Notes: generated from the letters alone by a model not told the origin. DNA of 64,000 nucleotides from JAAXIE01 sp965204245 (GCA_965204245.1 CBDBED010000002.1:124001-188000), one strand, 5' to 3'. Counted from the first letter of the stretch, positions 23,762 to 32,995 are shown. Translations and numbers: made by a program.

Positions 23762-24937
23762 TCATGCGCGGGGCAGGGAGAGGCCGCGGGAGGCGACGAT
23801 GTTGCGCTGGACTTCGGAGGTGCCGGCGGCGATTTTGTGGGAGAAGGAGACCATCCAGTTCTCGGGGATGCGGCCGTCGATGGGGGCGTTGTTATCGCCG
23901 CGGAGGAGGCGGCCGTAGGGGCCCATGATGTCCAAGCCGGTCTTGGTGATGCCCTGCAGGGTCTCGGAGCCGAAGACCTTGCTCATGGAGGCTTCTTTGT
24001 TGGGGACTTGGCCTTGGCCCTGCATCCAGGCTACTTCGTAGGCGAGGAGGCGGGCAACGTCGTTCTCGATGTAACGCTCGGCGAGCATGTTTCGTACCTT
24101 GGGGTCGTCTGAGAGGTGGCCGCTTGGTGCGGGGGTCTGTTTTACGTAGGCGATGAGTTCGTCGAGGAGGCGGCGTCCCATGGCAGAATAGTCGATGCCG
24201 GAGCGCTCGAAGTCGAGGAGGGTGACGGCGACGTACCAGCCTCGGTTTTCCTCGCCGACGAGATTACGCTGGGGCACGCGGACGTTGTCGAAGAAGACTT
24301 GATTGAACTCGTGGCTGCCGGTGAGGTTGTGGATGGGGCGGACGGATACGCCGGGGGTATTCATGTCGACGAGGACGAAGCTGATGCCGCGGTGCTTGGG
24401 GGCGTCGGGGTCGGTGCGGACGAGGAGGAACATCCAGTCGGCGCGGTGGGCCATGGTGGTCCAGATTTTGGCGCCGTTGATGACGAAATCGTCGCCGTCC
24501 TTGATGGCACGGGTCTGGAGGGAGGCGAGGTCGGAGCCTGATTCGGGTTCGCTGTAGCCTTGGCACCACTGGACCTCGCCGTTGGCGATGGGAGGGAGGA
24601 AGGCCTTTTTCTGCTCCTCGGTGCCGAAAATCATGAGGGTGGATGCGAGCATGCGGACGCCGAAGATGTCGCGGCCTGGGGTGCGGTTGTAGGCCATCTC
24701 CTCATTGAAGATGGCGGACTTGACGGGGGAGGCGGCTTGGCCGCCATATTCCTCGGGCCAGTGCATGGTGAGCCAGCCGCGTTCCGCCAGCTTTTTGCGC
24801 ATCTCGCGGGTGTAGTCCCAGTCCCATTCTTCGGGCCAGCGTCCGCCGCCCTGCCAGCCGTCGGGGAGTTCGTCATCTATGAACTGCAGGAGGTCTTGGC
24901 GAAAAGTCTGCTCTTCGGAGGTAAACCTGAAATCCAC
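23762..24937 (-). CDS. Acyl-CoA dehydrogenase (2)
   Basis: 391 residues from a GTG at 24937 with AAAGGAG upstream. Features are WCQGYSEPESGSDLASLQTRA (FAD/substrate loop), FVINGAKIWTTMAHRADWMFLLVRT, and the C-terminal GITKTGLDIMGPYGRLLRGD...QRNIVASRGLSLPR. Closest in layout to the longer FadE subunits used for branched or cyclic acyl-CoA. Cotranscription with 22549-23682 (79 bp downstream) is likely. Confidence 0.92.
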   Translation of the reverse strand: MDFRFTSEEQTFRQDLLQFIDDELPDGWQGGGRWPEEWDWDYTREMRKKLAERGWLTMHWPEEYGGQAASPVKSAIFNEEMAYNRTPGRDIFGVRMLASTLMIFGTEEQKKAFLPPIANGEVQWCQGYSEPESGSDLASLQTRAIKDGDDFVINGAKIWTTMAHRADWMFLLVRTDPDAPKHRGISFVLVDMNTPGVSVRPIHNLTGSHEFNQVFFDNVRVPQRNLVGEENRGWYVAVTLLDFERSGIDYSAMGRRLLDELIAYVKQTPAPSGHLSDDPKVRNMLAERYIENDVARLLAYEVAWMQGQGQVPNKEASMSKVFGSETLQGITKTGLDIMGPYGRLLRGDNNAPIDGRIPENWMVSFSHKIAAGTSEVQRNIVASRGLSLPRA

Positions 24938-25042
24938 AGGCGGGCTCTCCTTTCAGTAGCGAGGGGTCAGAGGCAAAGGGATGTGAGTTCTGCCAGCACC
25001 CTAGGTAGAAGACGAGAGGTCAAAAGCGGCCTCGGGCTATGG

Positions 25043-25282
25043 CTATGGGTTGCCAAGTGAAACGCAGGTCACAGTGCGCACCACGCCGCCAACGGAGTGA
25101 ATCGTGTCGGTGATGAGGGCGCCCATGTGGTCTACGTCGGGAGCGTCAATGGTGGCGATGATGTCGTAGGGCCCGGTCACGACATCGACGGACTGGATAC
25201 CCTCGACACCCCGCAGAACGCCGGCGACGTCCCTGGTCTTGCCGACGGATGTCTCCACCAGAATGTAAGCCCGATTTGCCAT
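25043..25282 (-). CDS. Stand-alone Lrp/AsnC ligand-binding (RAM) domain (1)
   Basis: 79 residues from the ATG at 25282 (MANRAYILVETSVGKTRDVAGVLRG). It consists only of the effector-binding RAM domain (VETSVGKTRDV...VDVVTGPYDIIATIDAPDVDHMGALITDTIHSVGGVVRTVTCVSLG), with no DNA-binding HTH. RAM domains bind amino acids and form oligomeric rings. Stand-alone members may modulate enzymes or full-length Lrp proteins. A close paralogue lies at 28807-29043. Confidence 0.88.
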   Translation of the reverse strand: MANRAYILVETSVGKTRDVAGVLRGVEGIQSVDVVTGPYDIIATIDAPDVDHMGALITDTIHSVGGVVRTVTCVSLGNP

Positions 25283-25398
25283 GGTCACCCCCTTCGAGCG
25301 CGGGCCTCGTTCCCGCGTCAGGGCTTGGGCCATTCTAGGGATGGCCCTATGGGGTGTCAAACGAGAGTTCCCATGTTGAATGATATAATCGGCTCCCC

Positions 25399-26112
25399 AT
25401 GGACTCCCTTCCCTTGTTGCGGCGTGGTCTGGAAGACCTGAACCTTTCGCTTACCCCACGACAGTTCGACCAGTTCGAAACTTACTATGGTGAGTTGATG
25501 GACTGGAACGGACGGATGAACCTGACGGCCGTGAAGGACTATGAGGGGGTGCAGGTGCGGCACTTTCTTGACTCGCTGACTGCTGCGCCGTACTTGAGGG
25601 AGGAGGCGGAGAGCCTGCTGGATATTGGGGCTGGGGCCGGTTTTCCTGGGGTGCCTTTGAAGATTGCTTTCCCGCGACTGAGGCTGATGCTGGTGGACTC
25701 AGTGGGGAAGAAAACGGAATTTCTGAGGCACTTGGTTGGGGAGTTGGGGCTGGAGGATGTGGAGGTGCATACCGGGCGGGCGGAGGATTTGGCGTCCCAC
25801 GCGACGGCGCGGGAGTCGTTTGACGTGGTGGTGACGCGAGGGGTGGCGGTGATGCGGGTGCTGATGGAATTGACGCTGCCCTACTGCCGTACGGGCGGGA
25901 CGGTGATGACGTGGAAGAAGGGGGAACTGGAGCCGGAGATTTCGGCGTCGCTGAATGCTATGGAGGTTTTGGGGGGAAGTCTGCGGGAAGTGGCGGCGGT
26001 GGATGTCGAGGGGTTGAGAGATGGGCGGGTGATCGTGCTGGTGGACAAGTTGAGGGCGAGCCCGGAGAAGTTTCCGAGGCGGTCGGGGTTGCCTCAGAAG
26101 CGGCCGCTTTAG
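25399..26112 (+). CDS. rsmG: 16S rRNA (guanine-N7) methyltransferase RsmG
   Basis: 237 residues. Conserved features are FETYYGELMDWNGRMNLTAV, the SAM-binding LLDIGAGAGFPGVPLKIAFP, VDSVGKKTEFL, and DVVVTRGVAVMRVLMEL. RsmG methylates G527 of 16S rRNA in the 530 loop; loss gives low-level streptomycin resistance in other bacteria. TATAAT at 25384-25389 lies 9 nt before the ATG, so the message would be nearly leaderless. Divergent from the RAM gene. Confidence 0.93.
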   Translation: MDSLPLLRRGLEDLNLSLTPRQFDQFETYYGELMDWNGRMNLTAVKDYEGVQVRHFLDSLTAAPYLREEAESLLDIGAGAGFPGVPLKIAFPRLRLMLVDSVGKKTEFLRHLVGELGLEDVEVHTGRAEDLASHATARESFDVVVTRGVAVMRVLMELTLPYCRTGGTVMTWKKGELEPEISASLNAMEVLGGSLREVAAVDVEGLRDGRVIVLVDKLRASPEKFPRRSGLPQKRPL

Positions 26113-26217
26113 CCATAAGCCTGCGTCGTCGCTACACTAGGCGGTGGTGTTTACCGTGTTTGTCACCCCCATCCCAAACTTCCCCCTGAGGGGGAAGGGA
26201 AGTCGACTACGGCAGCC

Positions 26218-27237
26218 GTGAACTTGCTATCGCAGAGTCGCCTGCCTCGGTCGCGCCGTTATCTGGGGCTGACGACCGTTGTCCCGTTTGGTGTTGCCGC
26301 GCTGATCCTAGTGTTTCTGGTGACGGGGTTTGATGTCGACTTGGGGGGAACCTGGGAGCGGATCAGGGCGAGCAATCCCTTGTTGTTCGCCCTTGCCGTG
26401 GTGTTGCACTATACGACGTTTGTGTTCCGGGGGGCGCGGTGGCGGGTGTTGTTGGGGAACGTGCAGCCAGAGGGTTCGCGTTTGCTGGGGGTGGCGCATT
26501 GCTCGGTACTGATGCTGGTGGCTTTCTTCGTGAACTCCTTGGTGTGGTTCAGGCTGGGGGATGCATACCGGGCGTATGCGTATACGGAGGGCACGGGCGA
26601 GAGCTTTTTGCGGACCATTGGGACGGTACTGGCGGAGCGGGTGCTGGACGTGACGGTGGTGTTCCTGCTGATTGTGGCGGGGGCGCTGACGCTGGCGGTC
26701 GGCGGGGGCGAGTCATCTTGGCGGTTTGTAGTGGTGGCGGCAGTGCTGGTGGCGGTGCTGGTCGCAGTGCTGGCGGCGATGGGGCTCTTCCGGTGGCGGC
26801 TGGCGCACAGGTTGCCGGGGCGGTTGCGGGAGTTCTATGACCGGTTTCACCAAGGGACGCTGGGCAGCTTCAAGCGGCTGCCAATGACCGTGGTACTAAG
26901 CCTGCTGAGTTGGATGGCGGAGGTGGGGCGCCTCTATCTGGTGACGGAGGCTGTTGGGGTTGAGGTGGGCTTCGGGCTGGTGATGCTGGTGGCGGTGGCC
27001 AATGCGCTGCTGACGCTGATACCGCTGACGCCGGGGGGGTTGGGGCTGGTGGAGCCGGGAATCGTGGGGCTGTTGATGATATCGTTGCAGCGAGACGATG
27101 CGTTGCCGGTGGCGCTGCTGGACCGGTCGATCAGTTTTCTCAGTTTGCTGGTGGTGGGGGCGGTGGTGTTTGTTGCGTACCAAGTAGTGAAAAGGCGTCG
27201 GGCTGTCCCAAGGGTGCAGCCTGCCCAACAGGAGTGA
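26218..27237 (+). CDS. Lysylphosphatidylglycerol-synthase-TM-like membrane protein
   Basis: 339 residues with about eight hydrophobic spans. The motifs HYTTFVFRGARWRVLLGN, SLVWFRLGDAYRAYAYTE and TPGGLGLVEPGIVGLL are those of the LPG_synthase_TM / AglD-type family, whose members flip or help synthesise lipids. No soluble catalytic domain is present, so a lipid- or glycolipid-translocation role is more likely than aminoacylation. GTG start; a CTTCCCC/GGGGAAG hairpin lies just upstream (26180-26198). Confidence 0.8.
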   Translation: MNLLSQSRLPRSRRYLGLTTVVPFGVAALILVFLVTGFDVDLGGTWERIRASNPLLFALAVVLHYTTFVFRGARWRVLLGNVQPEGSRLLGVAHCSVLMLVAFFVNSLVWFRLGDAYRAYAYTEGTGESFLRTIGTVLAERVLDVTVVFLLIVAGALTLAVGGGESSWRFVVVAAVLVAVLVAVLAAMGLFRWRLAHRLPGRLREFYDRFHQGTLGSFKRLPMTVVLSLLSWMAEVGRLYLVTEAVGVEVGFGLVMLVAVANALLTLIPLTPGGLGLVEPGIVGLLMISLQRDDALPVALLDRSISFLSLLVVGAVVFVAYQVVKRRRAVPRVQPAQQE

Positions 27238-27241
27238 GACC

Positions 27242-27616
27242 ATTCTGTATACAGCCAGCTTTTATCAGCCTGACAACTGGCATGGGGCGGTGTACCGCGT
27301 GTCCCGATACCATCCTCGTGGGCGGCGGGCGCAGTGGGAGACGCTGCGGGTGTTTTACCCGGCGGCTGATTTGCTGAGGGCGTACCGTGACGGGAAGATT
27401 GATTTCGAGGGGTTGGGCGTTGCCTACGTGGAGGAGTTGGAGAGGGCCTACGCGGAGCAGCCGGAACTGGTGCAGTGGGTGGCGGATGCGCCTGAGATGG
27501 GGGACTTCACGCTCCTTTGCTATGAGCGGGCGGGGGATTTGTGTCACCGGTTGGTGCTGGCGCGGTGGTTGAAGGAGAAGCAACCGGAGTTGCAGGTGGC
27601 GGAGCCCTTGAATTAG
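27242..27616 (+). CDS. DUF488-family protein with non-canonical start
   Basis: About 124 residues. The conserved N-terminus LYTASFYQPDNWHG and the C-terminal Cys/His segment FTLLCYERAGDLCHRLVLARWL are typical of DUF488. No ATG, GTG or TTG lies before 27290, which would cut off the conserved start. An ATT at 27242, 7 nt after AGGAG, fits as initiator. Function of the family is unknown; a nucleic-acid role is suspected from its Cys-His motif. It begins 4 bp after the flippase-like gene. Confidence 0.78.
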   Translation: MLYTASFYQPDNWHGAVYRVSRYHPRGRRAQWETLRVFYPAADLLRAYRDGKIDFEGLGVAYVEELERAYAEQPELVQWVADAPEMGDFTLLCYERAGDLCHRLVLARWLKEKQPELQVAEPLN

Positions 27617-27700
27617 GGTCAGAGGCGGTCCGCGGGAGCGGTGTATAATGCGCCGACATTGCGGGGGCTTGCAGCCCAATCATGTACTGGAAGGCAGACC

Positions 27701-28789
27701 ATGACCCTTCGGCCCATCAGTTTGTATGACTTGGAAGCGCATGCGCAGACGGCGTTGCCTCCGGCTGTGTGGGACTTCATTGCCAGTGGGGCCCAGGATG
27801 AGTTGACTTTGGACCGGAACCGGAAGGCTTTCGATGAGATCGTGTTGCGACCACGGTTTCTGGTGGACGTTTCGGAGCGGGACTTGCGGACGACGGTGTT
27901 GGGGGAGGAGGTCAGCTTCCCGGTGATGCTGGCACCCACGGGGAGTCAAGCGCAGGCGCATGCTGATGGGGAGATGGCCGCGGTGCGGGCTGCCGGGGGT
28001 GCTGGGACGCTGATGGCGTTGAGCACGCCATCGAATTATGCGTTGGAGAAGGTGGCGGAGGAGGCTAGTGGGCCGTTGTGGTTCCAGTTGTATCACCGGG
28101 GCAAGGACCTGACTTCGATGCTGGTGAAGAGGGCGGAGAAGGCAGGGTATAAGGCAGTGGCGGTCACGGTGGATACGCCTCTGCCAGGTCCCAAGGAGCG
28201 GGACATGCGGAACCGGTACAGGCGTCCTGTCGGGCTGGAGCTGGCCAACTTCACGGGTGAGGCGGCTGGACTGGGGGTGGAGCCGGGCAGCGCAGCGGCG
28301 GCGAGGTGGGAGATGCCGGAGTCGACGCCGTTCCTGTGGGAGGACATCAAGTGGCTGCGTGGCGAGACCTCGATGAAGATCGTAATCAAGGGTTTAATCA
28401 CGGCTGAAGATGCGCATCTTGCGGTGGAGCGTGGGGTGGACGGGATAGTGGTGTCGAACCATGGGGCGCGTCACATGGACTGCACGCTGTCATCCATTGA
28501 GGCTCTGCCTGAGATGGTGGAGGCGGTGGATGGGCGCGCGGAGATCTTCTTGGACTCGGGGATACGGCGGGGTAGCGATGTGCTGAAGGCTTTGGCGCTG
28601 GGAGCCCGCGGTGTGTTCATTGGGCGGGCGATTTCGTGGGGGCTTGCATGGAACGGGGAGGAGGGAGTGCGGCTGGCACTGGAGATACTTCGGACTGAGT
28701 TTGACCGGGTGCTGGGTTATTGTGGATGCACCGGGGTACAGGATGTACACCGCAGCTTGGTGAAGATTCCGAAGTCGTGGGACAACTAG
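27701..28789 (+). CDS. FMN-dependent alpha-hydroxy-acid oxidase/dehydrogenase
   Basis: 362 residues from the ATG at 27701 (GGAAGG upstream; TATAAT at 27644-27649). TIM barrel with WDFIASGAQDELT, VMLAPTGSQAQAH, AVTVDTPLPGPKERDMRN, the FMN phosphate site DSGIRRGSDVLKALALGARGVFIGRA and active-site SNHGARHMD containing the catalytic His and Arg. It resembles glycolate, lactate and mandelate oxidising enzymes, which turn 2-hydroxy acids into 2-oxo acids. Followed 17 bp later by a RAM-domain gene, probably cotranscribed. Confidence 0.9.
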   Translation: MTLRPISLYDLEAHAQTALPPAVWDFIASGAQDELTLDRNRKAFDEIVLRPRFLVDVSERDLRTTVLGEEVSFPVMLAPTGSQAQAHADGEMAAVRAAGGAGTLMALSTPSNYALEKVAEEASGPLWFQLYHRGKDLTSMLVKRAEKAGYKAVAVTVDTPLPGPKERDMRNRYRRPVGLELANFTGEAAGLGVEPGSAAAARWEMPESTPFLWEDIKWLRGETSMKIVIKGLITAEDAHLAVERGVDGIVVSNHGARHMDCTLSSIEALPEMVEAVDGRAEIFLDSGIRRGSDVLKALALGARGVFIGRAISWGLAWNGEEGVRLALEILRTEFDRVLGYCGCTGVQDVHRSLVKIPKSWDN

Positions 28790-28806
28790 TTGGGAGGAGA
28801 TGAGCG

Positions 28807-29043
28807 ATGGCGGCCAAGGCCTTCATATTGATAGAGACCTCGGTGGGCAATGCGCGGCGGGTGGCGGAGATGATGAAGGGGATACCAGAGATCGAGGCTG
28901 TTGACGTGGTGACGGGACCGTTTGATGTCATTGCCGTCGTCAATGCGGAAGATATGGCTGCCGTGGCCGACTTGGTCACGGGGAAGATACATAGCGCGGG
29001 GGGCGTGACGCGGACGACTACGTGTGTTGCGGTGGGGAGCTAG
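28807..29043 (+). CDS. Stand-alone Lrp/AsnC ligand-binding (RAM) domain (2)
   Basis: 78 residues: AAKAFILIETSVGNARRVAEMMKGIPEIEAVDVVTGPFDVIAVVNAEDM...TGKIHSAGGVTRTTTCVAVGS. About half identical to the protein at 25043-25282 by eye, with the same IETSVG and VDVVTGP segments. No HTH. Because it follows a 2-hydroxy-acid oxidase, it may sense the amino or oxo acid that this enzyme produces; this is inference. GGGAGGAGATGAGC precedes the ATG. Confidence 0.87.
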   Translation: MAAKAFILIETSVGNARRVAEMMKGIPEIEAVDVVTGPFDVIAVVNAEDMAAVADLVTGKIHSAGGVTRTTTCVAVGS

Positions 29044-29320
29044 AATCTGAGTCAGCTTCCTCCATCAGTAGTGGTCTTCATTTCAGGCGAATTCGGCGAG
29101 GCGCGTCTGGGCATGGTCGCGCACAGTGAACCGGCTGAGATGGGAATTGGCTCAGATATAGTTGTCTGACACAGACGCCGGGGTTAGGCAAGTCCTGATA
29201 TTCTGACCGTGGACTGTGGCGTCCTGAAAGCGACTTGTTTTTGATCGTTGGAGAGCTTGGGGAGTGCGCCGCGGCAATGCGATAGAGTTCGTGGCGTGGA
29301 TGTGGGCTTCCTGATATTGC

Positions 29321-30799
29321 CTAGGCTTTCTTCGCGGAGGCTTTTTCGGCGCGCTGGGCTATCGCCTTTATCATTCCGCCGAAAATCCAGGCGTGGAAGG
29401 GGTAGAGGGCGTACCAGTAGGCCAAGCCAGGGAGGCCCTTGGGTATGAAGGCGGCGGTTTGCTGCAAGCGGGTTGCGCCATCGATGTCTTCCCATACTTC
29501 GTATTGAAGCCACGCGCGACCAGGGAGTTTCATCTCGGACCTCAAGCGGACCAAGCGGTCGTCGGTTAGGGCTTCAACGCGCCAGAAATCCAAGGCGTCT
29601 CCGACTCGCAACTCGTCTGGATGACGCCGGCCTCGGCGGAGACCCGCGCCGCCTAGAAGGCGATCGAGTATTCCGCGGAGACGCCAAGCCCAGTTGGCGA
29701 AGTACCATCCGCGCCGCGCACCTATCTTGGAGAACGTGAGAAACACGGAGTGGGCAGGGGCTGCCACGGAGCGTTGGCGACGCTCGATTATCATGCCTTG
29801 GCTGGACTCCAAGCGTGTGATTTCTCCTAGTTGTGCTGGGGAGCGGGCGGCATCGCTCCAAGCCGTCTCGATTCGGCCGGCATCCACGTCTTCAATGACT
29901 TTTGCAATGGCGGATGCGTAGTCTTGGGGCTGGATGTGGGGGAAGAGGTGTTTGGCCGAATCGTCGGTCACGACGACGTGATTGCGGAGGCCGTCGACCA
30001 AGGCCCCAGTGATATTGGCCGGAATCGGAGTTGTCCAGTGCACCCAGTAAGAGGAGAGGCGGGGTGTGAGAACGGGCACGGGCAGCAGGATACGCCGAAG
30101 ACCCCTCGCCTTGGCGTACCCGAGCATCATTCCCTTGTAGGTGGTGACGTCGTCACCGCCAATCTCAATGATGCGGTCTTGGCTGGCAGGGGTGTTCAGG
30201 GCGGAGACCAGATAGTCCAGCAGGTCGTCTACGGCAATGGGCTGGATGCGGGAATAAATCCACTTGGGGCAGACCATCACGGGAAGGCGTTCGACGAGGT
30301 AGCGGATCATCTCGAAGGACATGCTGCCTGCACCGACGATTACGGCGGCCCGGAACTCGGTGACCGACACACCGCTCTCACGGAGGGCGTCCCCGGTTTC
30401 CTGGCGAGAGCGCAAGTGGTTCGACAGGTTGGATTGGGGGTCCCCCAAGCCGCCGAGGTAGATGATGCGCTTGACGCCTGCGTCTTTGGCCGCTTGGCCG
30501 AAGGCGCGAGCGGCTTGTATGTCCATGTCCCTGAAGGCAGAGCCGCTGGTCATGCTGTGAATCAGGTAGTAGGCAGTGTCCACTCCGGCAAGGGCGCGTG
30601 GTGGAGCGTCAGGGTCGAGGGCGTCGCCTACGCATATATCCACTTGGCTTGTCCACGAGCGGCCGAGTACGCGAGACTTGTCGCGGACAAGGACGCGAAC
30701 GAGGTGGCCTTCTTGCACCAACCTAGAAGCAAGTCTGCCGCCTATGTATCCGGTGGCCCCGGTTACGAGGATGCTTGGGCCGGAAGAATGGGTGGTCAT
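29321..30799 (-). CDS. NAD(P)H-binding epimerase-like protein with DUF2867
   Basis: 492 residues from the ATG at 30799. Residues 1-300 form an extended-SDR/NmrA-like Rossmann domain (ILVTGATGYIGGRLASRLVQEGHLV, RIIYLGGLGDP). Residues about 330-490 are a DUF2867-type region (GILDRLLGGAGLRRGRRHPDELRVGDALDFWRVEAL...RLRSEMKLPGRAWLQYEV). The two-domain fusion is known in many bacteria without an assigned reaction; involvement in membrane-lipid or quinone chemistry is speculative. Upstream an ATG-poor stretch follows the TRAP operon end. Confidence 0.82.
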   Translation of the reverse strand: MTTHSSGPSILVTGATGYIGGRLASRLVQEGHLVRVLVRDKSRVLGRSWTSQVDICVGDALDPDAPPRALAGVDTAYYLIHSMTSGSAFRDMDIQAARAFGQAAKDAGVKRIIYLGGLGDPQSNLSNHLRSRQETGDALRESGVSVTEFRAAVIVGAGSMSFEMIRYLVERLPVMVCPKWIYSRIQPIAVDDLLDYLVSALNTPASQDRIIEIGGDDVTTYKGMMLGYAKARGLRRILLPVPVLTPRLSSYWVHWTTPIPANITGALVDGLRNHVVVTDDSAKHLFPHIQPQDYASAIAKVIEDVDAGRIETAWSDAARSPAQLGEITRLESSQGMIIERRQRSVAAPAHSVFLTFSKIGARRGWYFANWAWRLRGILDRLLGGAGLRRGRRHPDELRVGDALDFWRVEALTDDRLVRLRSEMKLPGRAWLQYEVWEDIDGATRLQQTAAFIPKGLPGLAYWYALYPFHAWIFGGMIKAIAQRAEKASAKKA

Positions 30800-30843
30800 A
30801 GTATCGCGCAACTGTTGCTCATGATACTGCTGCTTAACGGCAT

Positions 30844-32337
30844 TCACCTACCACTGAAGAGCAGGTCGGGGAGCCAGAGGGCGATCTGAGGGAAGGCAAG
30901 CACCAAGGCAGTGGTGACGGCCATGCAGCCCATGAAGGGGAGCACGCCTATCCAGACGTCGGAGATGGTGCTCTGGCGCAAGGGTTGACCGGTGCGCTCG
31001 GCTTCTTCGCGGTCGACATCCTGGCGTACTCCGTGAAGGACGTAGAGGTTGATGCCCTCGGGCGGGCTGATGAGGGCAGCTTCCACCAGCAGGACCATGA
31101 TGACGCCGAACCAGACCAGGTCGACTTCAGCGGCGTTGAGGGTGGGTATGAGGATGGGCACGGTGGTCACCATCATGGCGAAGCTTTCCATGAAGGTGCC
31201 CAGTATGAGGTAGAAGACCACCAAAGCCAGAACCAACTGCCAGTCGGTGAGGTTGAGCCCGGCAATGGCCTCGGCGATTTGCTGGGAGGTGCCCAAGCGG
31301 GCGAAGGCGTAGCTGAGGGTGAAGGCGGCCATGAGTATCAGGAAAATCATGCCGGTGGTGCGAACCGTGGAGATGATGGACTCCTGCACAATGCGGACAT
31401 TGCGATGCAGCACTTCTCGCATTGTTTCCGGGGAGGGTAGAGGGGCGTTGCGCAGGGTTGCTTGGGTGCTCTGGGTGAAGAGGTAGATGAAGGGAGTGCG
31501 CCGCAGGAAGTTACCTATGAGCGGGGTGAGGACCTCGCCGGAATTGAGGGCAATGGCGAGGATGAAGGCACCGGATACGCCGAAGGCTGCTGCTTCGCTG
31601 GGAGCAGCGATGCCCATGTAGATGACGCCGAGGACGAGGAAGATGAGGGCGAGCACCGGCAGCAGTTGAAAGGAGGCCAAGAGCCTTGTTTTCCAGCTTT
31701 CCCAACTGGTGAAACTCTCGCCCGCTTCGCGCGGGGCCATGCCCTTCCAGACCACGGCCATGACGCCAATCATCACCATGAAGGTGAGGGACAGGAGGAC
31801 ACCGGGGATGAAGCCTGCAATGTAGAGCCGGCCGATGGATTCCTCAGCCAGCACGCCGAAGAGTATGAGGCCGATGCTGGGAGGTATGAGAATGCCCAAG
31901 GTGCCTCCCGCAGCCAGGGAGCCGATGACCATGCGCTCGGAATAGTTGCGCTGCCGGAAGGAGGGGAGGGAGGCGCGGCTGATGGTGGCGGAGGTGGCGA
32001 CGCTGGAGCCGGAGCAGGCGGCGAATATGGCGCAGGCGACGATGTTGGTGTGAATCAGTCCGCCGGGGAGGAACCAAATCCAGCGGGAGATGACGGCGTA
32101 CATACGCTCGCCCATGCCGGAGCGGTTCATCAGTTCGCCCATGAGGATGAAGAGTGGGACGGCCACTAAAATGAAGTCGGTGCTGCCGCGCCATGCGATG
32201 GCGGACATCTGGTTCCAGAGAGGCTTGTCGGAGAAGAAGAACATGATGATGAGGGAGAGGCAGCCCAAGGCCCCGGCAACGTACATGCCAGCGGTGAAGA
32301 ATGCCCCCATGAGGCCGAAGGCCACTCCCAGAATCAT
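30844..32337 (-). CDS. dctM: TRAP transporter large permease DctM
   Basis: 497 residues from the ATG at 32337, which overlaps the dctQ stop by 4 bp. Around 12-14 spans with the DctM hallmarks ATSATISRASLPSF, GGTLGILIPPSIGLILFG and the C-terminal LVEAALISPPEGINLYVLHG. A central extra loop (RRTPFIYLFTQSTQATLRNAPLPSPETMREVLHRN) is longer than usual. Takes up organic acids with sodium using the binding protein DctP. Confidence 0.93.
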   Translation of the reverse strand: MILGVAFGLMGAFFTAGMYVAGALGCLSLIIMFFFSDKPLWNQMSAIAWRGSTDFILVAVPLFILMGELMNRSGMGERMYAVISRWIWFLPGGLIHTNIVACAIFAACSGSSVATSATISRASLPSFRQRNYSERMVIGSLAAGGTLGILIPPSIGLILFGVLAEESIGRLYIAGFIPGVLLSLTFMVMIGVMAVVWKGMAPREAGESFTSWESWKTRLLASFQLLPVLALIFLVLGVIYMGIAAPSEAAAFGVSGAFILAIALNSGEVLTPLIGNFLRRTPFIYLFTQSTQATLRNAPLPSPETMREVLHRNVRIVQESIISTVRTTGMIFLILMAAFTLSYAFARLGTSQQIAEAIAGLNLTDWQLVLALVVFYLILGTFMESFAMMVTTVPILIPTLNAAEVDLVWFGVIMVLLVEAALISPPEGINLYVLHGVRQDVDREEAERTGQPLRQSTISDVWIGVLPFMGCMAVTTALVLAFPQIALWLPDLLFSGR

Positions 32338-32912
32338 TGGATAGGGTCTCCGCCCATGGCTTCGTGGATACGTGGGAGCCATCGTTCGGCGAGCATTGAC
32401 AGCATCATCTGAAGGGCGGTTAGGACCAGAAGGGTGAATCCCAAGGCGATGACAAGTTTGGGGACAAAGAGGGGAGTCAGTGGATAGTCTATGCTAAGAG
32501 TCCCGCGCTGATAGTCGGTGATTACCTTTTCCCACATCTTCCATGTGATGACGTAAGCGAGGAAGGCTATGCCCGCGAGGGCAAGGAAGTCGGCGATGGC
32601 TCTCAAGCGAGGCCCCATTCGGGGCAGGAGGACATCAATGCGGACTTGGGCCCCGGAGCGAAGAGAATAGGCGAAGCCCCAAGTGACAGCCATTGCGAGG
32701 ACGTAGCCGCTCATGGCGCCAGTGCCTGGAGCGACGGGCCCATTGAAGGTACGAGCAATTGCTTGGTAGGTGATGAAAAATGCGAGGAGCAGGAGTTCCG
32801 CACCGCAAAGGTAACCGAGGAGGAGGTAGAGCCTGTCGGCCTTCTGAGCGAGGGCGCGGAAGGCCAGCAGGAGATATAAAGCCGGCGTCCTGCGTCCTGA
32901 ATAGGCCGACAA
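32334..32912 (-). CDS. dctQ: TRAP transporter small permease DctQ
   Basis: 192 residues, four membrane spans (YLLLGYLCGAELLLLAFFITYQ, GYVLAMAVTWGFAYSLR, FLALAGIAFLAYVITWKMW, LVIALGFTLLVLTALQMML) with the conserved SGAQVRIDVLLPRM loop. TTG start at 32912; no strong ribosome site, so an in-frame start slightly downstream is possible. It sits between dctP and dctM in one operon. Confidence 0.88.
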   Translation of the reverse strand: MSAYSGRRTPALYLLLAFRALAQKADRLYLLLGYLCGAELLLLAFFITYQAIARTFNGPVAPGTGAMSGYVLAMAVTWGFAYSLRSGAQVRIDVLLPRMGPRLRAIADFLALAGIAFLAYVITWKMWEKVITDYQRGTLSIDYPLTPLFVPKLVIALGFTLLVLTALQMMLSMLAERWLPRIHEAMGGDPIQ

Positions 32913-32972
32913 TCTAGTGGAGGCGATGGTGCCCCCTCCGGATTAGTGTCAAAGTCGGGCCGGGTCGCAGCC

Positions 32973-32995
32973 AGAAATCGCTGTTCGCGATTTCT
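32973..32995 (-). promoter_or_regulatory. Intercistronic hairpin between dctP and dctQ
   Basis: AGAAATCGC (32973-32981) pairs with GCGATTTCT (32987-32995) across TGTTC. It lacks a T tract, so it probably protects the dctP part of the message and gives more binding protein than permease, as in many binding-protein operons. Confidence 0.65.

Noticed and set aside
26180..26198. REP-like CTTCCCC/GGGGAAG palindrome as a mobile element
   Set aside because: Single copy, short, no flanking structure.
32973..32995. dctP-dctQ hairpin as a terminator
   Set aside because: No T tract, and dctQ/dctM need this transcript; more likely an mRNA processing or stability element.
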